Part shown: positions 59,204 through 64,000 of the stretch, in pieces | Position numbering within the stretch: the first letter of the stretch is position 1 | Layout of the letters: every line of letters starts with the position of its first letter | Assembly (NCBI GenBank): GCA_029250825.1 | Contig: JAQXEN010000085.1 | Coordinates: 1-64,000 of the forward strand | From: Porticoccaceae bacterium | GTDB taxonomy: Bacteria; Pseudomonadota; Gammaproteobacteria; Pseudomonadales; Porticoccaceae | DNA: 64,000 nucleotides | Direction of reading: 5' to 3' | Made by a program: the position numbers and the translations under genes | The notes under the pieces: generated by a model | Database searches by the model: none | Told to the model about the DNA's origin: nothing | The model's input: only the letters and a program-made list of their open reading frames with translations

Positions 59204-59880
59204 ATTTCCCCCAAAGCCGCACCGCGATCGCTATCTTTGTGAAAACCCCTGGCCTCTCGCCGATTAAAACCCGTCTCGCCAGATCCATAGGCCAGCTTGC
59301 CGCCGAGAGTGCCTACGGCCTCTGTATAGGGGCCATAAAAGAAACCCTTATAAATGTCAGTGCAGACAGCTACTTTGCTGTAGCCGAACAGGAAGGACTC
59401 AGCGATCCTCTATGGCAGGGACTGGAGTGTATTCACACAGGCCCCGGTTGCCTTGGCCAGCGTCAGCATCACATTTATCAGCAACTTCTAGAACGTTACC
59501 AGCAGGTTATTTTAATCGGCTCCGATAGCCCCCAGCTCACAGCCCAAGGATTACAGCAGGCAATTGAAGCACTAAAAACCGAGCAATTTGTTGTCGGCCC
59601 AGCAGTAGACGGCGGCTACTACTTATTTGCCGGAAGGCGTCAACTAAGCCAAGAATTTTGGACCAACCTTTCTTATAGCTGCCCTGAAACCTGTACCAAC
59701 TTGCTCGTCGCCCTGCCCGTCAAAGCAGCCCTGCTAAAGCCATTAACCGATCTGGATACAGTGAATGACCTGCCCCTGCTACAGTACCAATTGCGTGAAC
59801 TGGGCACAGCTATCAATCCGCAACAGCAGGCTCTGATAAGCTGGCTTGAGGATCGACTTACTGGAGCTAAAGTGCATTAG
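59200..59880 (+). CDS. DUF2064 / TIGR04282 nucleotidyl- or glycosyltransferase-like protein
   Basis: 226 residues, overlapping the previous gene by 4 nt (ATGA). V-K-T-P-G-L-S-P-I-K-T-R-L-A (about 14-27) is the nucleotide-binding start, L-I-G-S-D-S-P-Q-L (about 105-113) and G-P-A-V-D-G-G-Y-Y-L (about 130-139) the metal and product sites. The fold is that of CofC/MobA nucleotidyltransferases, and proteins of this group nearly always accompany TIGR04283 glycosyltransferases. It might activate the sugar phosphate released by the phosphorylase, which is inference. Confidence 0.85.
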   Translation: MNFPQSRTAIAIFVKTPGLSPIKTRLARSIGQLAAESAYGLCIGAIKETLINVSADSYFAVAEQEGLSDPLWQGLECIHTGPGCLGQRQHHIYQQLLERYQQVILIGSDSPQLTAQGLQQAIEALKTEQFVVGPAVDGGYYLFAGRRQLSQEFWTNLSYSCPETCTNLLVALPVKAALLKPLTDLDTVNDLPLLQYQLRELGTAINPQQQALISWLEDRLTGAKVH

Positions 59881-59888
59881 CACTTCAA

Positions 59889-60824
59889 TCAGTCAGCCAC
59901 CGAGCAGCTGCCGCCACCCAACACACAAAAACTTGCGCAATGAGGATGATTGAGCGACACAGTTTGCTGGGCTTCCAGCAAACTCCGCCCCAGATTAAAT
60001 TGCTGATCGTAGGCCAACAATGTGCAGGCCATTACTGCAGGCTGAGGGTCGCCATTGCGCACCACCACCATCCGCGATGAGGCACACATCATGGCATCTG
60101 GGTCTATATTGAGAATCTGCCAACAATCTTCAGTGATCTCCGGCAGATTGGGGCCAGCGGTAATCTCCGGAAACAGCACCAAAGCTTTTTTATCAAAGGC
60201 ATCCAGTTGAATGCCGTGCTGTTTAAATAACGCAGCATAGCCCTCGCGCAATTGCTGTTCATCTTCACCCCAAATTCTGCGCCCAGCGATATCAATATTA
60301 AAGCCCTGCTGGGACAGCCAGCAGAGTCCATCGACCATTGGCTGCCAAGATTTTGGCCCCCGCTCCTGCTGGTGCAGCTGCTTATCAAAGTGATCCATAG
60401 AGACTCGTAGTGTCAGCCGCTCGCCATAGCGCTTTTGTAGCGCCAGCAAACCAGTCTGCCGTTTTAGCATTGGCCGCATAGCATTAGTTAATACCAGAAG
60501 ACGAAAACCACGGCGCAGAATCAATCCCATAATGGCAATAATATCTGGATTGAAAAACGGTTCGCCGCCGGTTAAGCCAATCTCCTGAGTAGCCAGATTA
60601 TGGAGCTGAATCTCATCGAGAAACTGCTGTACCTGACTGACACGGATAAATTCCAAGCGATTATTGGTGGGGGATGATTCAATGTAACAATGGCTACAGG
60701 CGAGATTGCACAGAGTGCCGGTGTTAAACCAGAGGGTTTTAAGCTGCTTGAGCTGGACACTGGCCCGCGGGCATCCGGTCGCGGTAAACAGTGGGTTAGA
60801 GAATTTTTCGAGCTGAGTATCCAT
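59889..60824 (-). CDS. Radical SAM protein with C-terminal cysteine-rich extension
   Basis: 311 residues from ATG 60824 (TTG at 60830 rejected). The SAM cluster motif is Cys39-x3-Cys43-x2-Cys46 (TLCNLACSHCY), followed by G-L-T-G-G-E-P-F-F (about 82-90). The C-terminal part has further cysteines (about 244, 264, 296, 300, 307; ending C-V-L-G-G-G-S-C), a pattern that could bind an auxiliary Fe-S cluster as in SPASM/Twitch enzymes. It is not the ArsS family by eye. It converges with the phosphorylase-glycosyltransferase operon, 8 nt between stop codons. Substrate unknown. Confidence 0.85.
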   Translation of the reverse strand: MDTQLEKFSNPLFTATGCPRASVQLKQLKTLWFNTGTLCNLACSHCYIESSPTNNRLEFIRVSQVQQFLDEIQLHNLATQEIGLTGGEPFFNPDIIAIMGLILRRGFRLLVLTNAMRPMLKRQTGLLALQKRYGERLTLRVSMDHFDKQLHQQERGPKSWQPMVDGLCWLSQQGFNIDIAGRRIWGEDEQQLREGYAALFKQHGIQLDAFDKKALVLFPEITAGPNLPEITEDCWQILNIDPDAMMCASSRMVVVRNGDPQPAVMACTLLAYDQQFNLGRSLLEAQQTVSLNHPHCASFCVLGGGSCSVAD

Positions 60825-60903
60825 ACTCAAGGTCCGATCTATTTAATGCTTTAAGCGTAGCCTAAGTCAGCTTTAAGACAATATAAGATGGAGTCAGATT
60901 GGC

Positions 60904-61371
60904 TTAGTCGGTGGCAATAGGATCCGGTCTAGTGACTGAATAGGCCCAGTAGAAGGCCACAAATTGAAGAGCCAAACGCACATAGAGTGCAGCAACGGGA
61001 ATATCGGGAAACAGCTCGGGGTTGAACGCCATATACAGATTCGCCGGATACACCGCAATCAATAGCGCCACCAGTCCAAGACCTGCCAATGAACGAAAAC
61101 GGGGAATTAAAACCCCAATACCGCCCATAATTTCAAATATACCGCTGATATAAACCAAGGCCAAGTGTGCCGGTATCCAGGGGGGCATAATGCTCACATA
61201 GAAATCCGGAGCAAACAGATGATGGAAGCCCGCATAGGTAAAAAAAGCACTGAGCATAAACAGAAAAAAGCGTTTTACCCAACTTCTCGGCAGCTGCATG
61301 GCTTGAATTAACCCTCCTGACTGCCCCATATCTGGCATGTCTTGCGTCTTATTTGAGACTGTTTCAGTCAT
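60904..61371 (-). CDS. DoxX-family membrane protein
   Basis: 155 residues with four membrane helices (about 34-52, 67-88, 95-115, 128-146). F-F-T-Y-A-G-F-H-H-L-F-A-P-D-F-Y (about 42-57) and Y-I-S-G-I-F-E-I-M-G-G-I-G-V-L (about 73-87) match DoxX-like proteins. Role uncertain (redox or small-molecule membrane protein). On the same strand as and 79 nt before the radical SAM gene, so it may be co-transcribed with it. Confidence 0.85.
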   Translation of the reverse strand: MTETVSNKTQDMPDMGQSGGLIQAMQLPRSWVKRFFLFMLSAFFTYAGFHHLFAPDFYVSIMPPWIPAHLALVYISGIFEIMGGIGVLIPRFRSLAGLGLVALLIAVYPANLYMAFNPELFPDIPVAALYVRLALQFVAFYWAYSVTRPDPIATD

Positions 61372-61398
61372 AGGGGTTAGCCTTTACTCTGGGTATTT

Positions 61399-63240
61399 TT
61401 AAAGTACCGACACCGTACCAAATTCTTCAATCAGCTCAGCGGCGATACGCTCCTGCTCGGCACGGGCATCCACCTTTTCACACTGACCTGCGTTCCAAGA
61501 CTGATAGCGGGCAATATCGACACTGCCCACATTGGTCAGAGTCTCCCACAGCAGCAGACATTTTTCAGTGTGATTGGCATTAGTGTCTGCAGCAATGTCG
61601 GCCAATAATGTATCCAGAGTTTGCGTCTCCATTTGCAGTTCTAAAAACTCATCCCGATCGAGGCGCACATAGGGTTTAGTCTTGCTGTTGTAGCGCTGCC
61701 ATTCAAAATCGAGGGACTTGTCGGGAGCACCGGTGTACGCAAAATCACCCCAGACATTCATAAAGGTGCGCTCCATCTGATCCCGCGCCTCACCCTCTGG
61801 GTAGATATAGGAAGTGACCGGACCATACTTAAAATCACCAGTAATAAAAGAGATATCGGTACCGTGGGCGGCGCCAAAGATAGACGGGAAGTCGATAAAT
61901 AATGACTTTTTCTGATCATCCCAATCGAAGCGATAGTTATATAACTGGTCGTAACCCGCCTGTTCCATGGCGCTCAGGGGCTCATCAACTCCGCGAGCTT
62001 TCCAGGCCTGAGAGCGGGTTCGCACCCAAAAATTGTACAACTCTGAATCTTTGATAGTGACCTTGGGCGGCAACAGTTTGGTCAGCGGGTAACTGGTCTG
62101 CATAAAGTAGCGATGCAGCGCAAACCAGAGCGTTACTTCATCTTTGTTAGCCCCAGAAATAACCGGTACATTCTTAGCGTACTGGGGATCAGCCAAGGCC
62201 GCGGCCATACCCACTTTGGGAATAACAATACCGTCAGCCGTGGTCAAGGGAGAGTAGTCAACGGTGGCCGGCTTGTCGTTATAGAGGGCAATAAACTCTC
62301 GGGAATCGATACTTTTTAACCGCTCACGCATCGAGTCGCCACTGAGATCAGCCTCCGCGACACCCTGCTGGGCCAGCATCTTTTCGGTTATCTGCCAGCT
62401 ACCTCGGGTGACAAAGCGGTCTGCGCCCTGAAAATTGTAAGCACTTTCAAGGCTGCTGGTTACGGTGTAACCGGACTGAGCAATAGCTCGGTGGAACAGG
62501 CCATTAGCCAGGGGGGATGCCAACAGCGCATAGACATTGTGACCGCCGGCGGACTCTCCAAAAATTGTCACATTCTCAGCATCGCCGCCAAATCCAGCTA
62601 TATTGTCACGGACCCATTTTAGCGAGTGAATAATATCCAAGTGACCGAAATTAGATGCCTGATCCTCACCCGACTGGGGTCCTTGAATCGCCGGATGGGT
62701 AAACCAGCCCAGGGCGCCCAACCGATAATTGACCGCCACCACAACAATCTTTTTGTCCGCCGCCAACTTGCTGAAGTCGTAGTAGTCTTTTAGACCCGTG
62801 GTGTTGCTGCCACCGTGGATCCACAGCATCACAGGGTATTTTTTGCTGGCAAAGTCCTTTGGCGCGCGAATATCCAAAAACAGGCAATCCTCCGAACCAA
62901 TAACCCCTTCGGCACCTCCCTCGACACCGCCATAGCGACTGGCCTGCTGAACACAGGCAGTGTCTTCACTCTCGACAATCAACTGTTCTGGAGCAACTAG
63001 CGCTCGCGGAGCTCTCCAGCGCAGATCACCAACCGGCGCCTGGGCATAGGGAATGTCAAACCAACTGACCACCTCAGCACCGACCTGTTTATCCGCACTG
63101 GCATATAGTCGGCCCTGAGACATTCCCGTGGCGGTTTGAACTTTATATTGGACAAGGTTTTCCGGCACCGTCTGCTGTGACGTCATCAGCCCGCAGGCGG
63201 CCAAGATCAGTAGACTGGATATACTCAAAATCAGTTTCAT
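61399..63240 (-). CDS. Type B carboxylesterase lipoprotein
   Basis: 613 residues from ATG 63240. The leader MKLILSISSLLILAAC carries lipobox Cys16. Carboxylesterase B features: E-D-C-L-F-L-D-I-R-A-P (about 131-141), oxyanion H-G-G-S-N (about 155-159), nucleophile F-G-E-S-A-G-G-H (about 227-234) and catalytic His in G-A-A-H-G-T-D (about 454-460). Such exported esterases hydrolyse a wide range of carboxylic esters. A weak ribosome site is noted. 27 nt before DoxX on the same strand. Confidence 0.92.
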   Translation of the reverse strand: MKLILSISSLLILAACGLMTSQQTVPENLVQYKVQTATGMSQGRLYASADKQVGAEVVSWFDIPYAQAPVGDLRWRAPRALVAPEQLIVESEDTACVQQASRYGGVEGGAEGVIGSEDCLFLDIRAPKDFASKKYPVMLWIHGGSNTTGLKDYYDFSKLAADKKIVVVAVNYRLGALGWFTHPAIQGPQSGEDQASNFGHLDIIHSLKWVRDNIAGFGGDAENVTIFGESAGGHNVYALLASPLANGLFHRAIAQSGYTVTSSLESAYNFQGADRFVTRGSWQITEKMLAQQGVAEADLSGDSMRERLKSIDSREFIALYNDKPATVDYSPLTTADGIVIPKVGMAAALADPQYAKNVPVISGANKDEVTLWFALHRYFMQTSYPLTKLLPPKVTIKDSELYNFWVRTRSQAWKARGVDEPLSAMEQAGYDQLYNYRFDWDDQKKSLFIDFPSIFGAAHGTDISFITGDFKYGPVTSYIYPEGEARDQMERTFMNVWGDFAYTGAPDKSLDFEWQRYNSKTKPYVRLDRDEFLELQMETQTLDTLLADIAADTNANHTEKCLLLWETLTNVGSVDIARYQSWNAGQCEKVDARAEQERIAAELIEEFGTVSVL

Positions 63241-63351
63241 AGCGAGGGTCTTTTTTATTATTATTGTATGCAAACTAGCCACCACAAGACATCCTCGGCT
63301 ATGAATGCACTTTTTAACTATCTTTTAATACGTTTTAGTGCTCAGAGACGA

Positions 63352-64000
63352 TCACTCAGCGCTGTCTTGGGAGAACTGCAATTCAGCCAGTCTGGCATAG
63401 AGCGGACTAGAGGCGATCAATTCATGATGACTACCCTGAGCCACTTTCTTACCTCTGTCCATCACCACAATGCTGTCAGCATGAAGAATAGTCGCCAGAC
63501 GATGAGCAATAATTACCGTAGTACGGCCCTTCATCAACTTATCCAAGGCCAATTGCACCTTGTATTCACTCTCCGCATCCAAGGCGCTAGTGGCCTCATC
63601 CAAGAGTAAAATACGCGGGTCTTTTAACAGCGCCCGAGCGATAGCAATCCGCTGCCGCTGCCCCCCTGAGAGGCGCACGCCCTGCTCACCTAAATCACTG
63701 TGATAACCATCGGGCAACTGACCAATAAACTCATCCGCATGGGCCGCCTTGGCCGCGGCAATAACCTGTTCGTCTGTGGCAGAGCTGTTACCGTAACGGA
63801 TGTTGTACATCACATCGCCGGTAAACAGGGTGGGCTGCTGTTGTACCACCGCAATCTGCTCCCGCAGCTGAGTCGGTGTCATCTGGCGGATATTGATCGC
63901 GCCCAACAACAGCTCGCCCCGTTGCGGGTCATAGAAGCGCTGAATCAAATCAAACAGCGTCGACTTGCCGGCACCGGAGGGCCCAACTAAGGCGACAATC
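63352..64000 (-). CDS. ABC exporter, C-terminal ATPase part (MsbA/LmrA-like), runs off the window
   Basis: The frame is open to the last base, so the gene continues beyond the window; the TTG at 63948 is not its start. Walker A is G-P-S-G-A-G-K-S-T in the final 45 nt, then Q-loop V-V-Q-Q-Q-P-T-L-F, signature L-S-G-G-Q-R-Q-R, Walker [13 protein letters not shown] and H-loop I-I-A-H-R-L-A-T. The fused membrane domain expected upstream is outside. The full-length protein is probably a homodimeric multidrug or lipid exporter. Confidence 0.93.
   Translation of the reverse strand, partial: IVALVGPSGAGKSTLFDLIQRFYDPQRGELLLGAINIRQMTPTQLREQIAVVQQQPTLFTGDVMYNIRYGNSSATDEQVIAAAKAAHADEFIGQLPDGYHSDLGEQGVRLSGGQRQRIAIARALLKDPRILLLDEATSALDAESEYKVQLALDKLMKGRTTVIIAHRLATILHADSIVVMDRGKKVAQGSHHELIASSPLYARLAELQFSQDSAE

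Overview
The window looks like one contiguous piece of chromosome from a free-living, aerobic, Gram-negative gammaproteobacterium. It has mid-range GC and dense genes with overlapping start and stop codons. The family mix (gltA divergent from sdhCDAB-sucAB-lpd-sucCD, MiaE, NfuA, PrmB, PhhB, NAD-specific 180-kDa glutamate dehydrogenase, DUF4389, DUF2970, a VC_2705-type sodium symporter and a large TonB-dependent receptor) resembles marine Cellvibrionales/SAR92-type genomes. That placement is inferred from gene content, not from a search. No rRNA, tRNA, IS element, phage or CRISPR array was seen.

Layout. 0-6 kb: the first codons of leuC (minus) divergent from a LysR regulator, an SGNH esterase lipoprotein, an M23-like lipoprotein with a decayed small lipoprotein beside it, then a flavin D-2-hydroxyacid dehydrogenase next to an Fe(II)/2-oxoglutarate dioxygenase. 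6-11 kb: the giant NAD-glutamate dehydrogenase. 11-18.4 kb: a tightly coupled moxR-DUF58-DUF4381-batA-batB/TPR-batD 'aerotolerance' operon, followed by an orphan ParA. 19-22.4 kb: a lipase-like hydrolase and a two-gene sodium:solute symporter. 22.5-31.8 kb: housekeeping genes (aroC, prmB, folE, phhB, gpsA, htpG with a sigma-32 type promoter, two hotdog thioesterases).

32-45 kb: the TCA cluster on the minus strand (sucD, sucC, lpd, sucB, sucA, sdhB, sdhA, sdhD, sdhC), with citrate synthase divergent from it. Together these encode citrate synthase, the 2-oxoglutarate dehydrogenase complex, succinyl-CoA synthetase and succinate dehydrogenase. 45-50.6 kb: miaE, nfuA and metH. 50.8-52.7 kb: a small metal-handling locus (Cys/His-rich periplasmic protein, CxxC heavy-metal domain protein, outer-membrane-like protein, MerT-like membrane protein). 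53-57.5 kb: a TonB receptor and an acyl-CoA dehydrogenase.

57.7-61.4 kb: the most unusual neighbourhood. An MTA-phosphorylase-type enzyme overlaps two glycosyltransferase-like genes of the kinds named for arsenosugar biosynthesis, and these converge on a radical SAM protein with extra C-terminal cysteines. The window ends in a carboxylesterase lipoprotein and the C-terminal ATPase half of an ABC exporter.

Non-coding structure. A dispersed REP-like element (a GATCCCTC end and a GGGATGACA end) recurs in at least five intergenic regions. In several of them one end has expanded into tandem arrays of 21-30 bp. Separate 14-bp and 15-bp tandem repeats also occur. Palindromes that could be operators lie in front of metH and between the acyl-CoA dehydrogenase and the phosphorylase. 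Several ORFs were re-started from TTG/GTG to internal ATG codons on the basis of family length and Shine-Dalgarno position.
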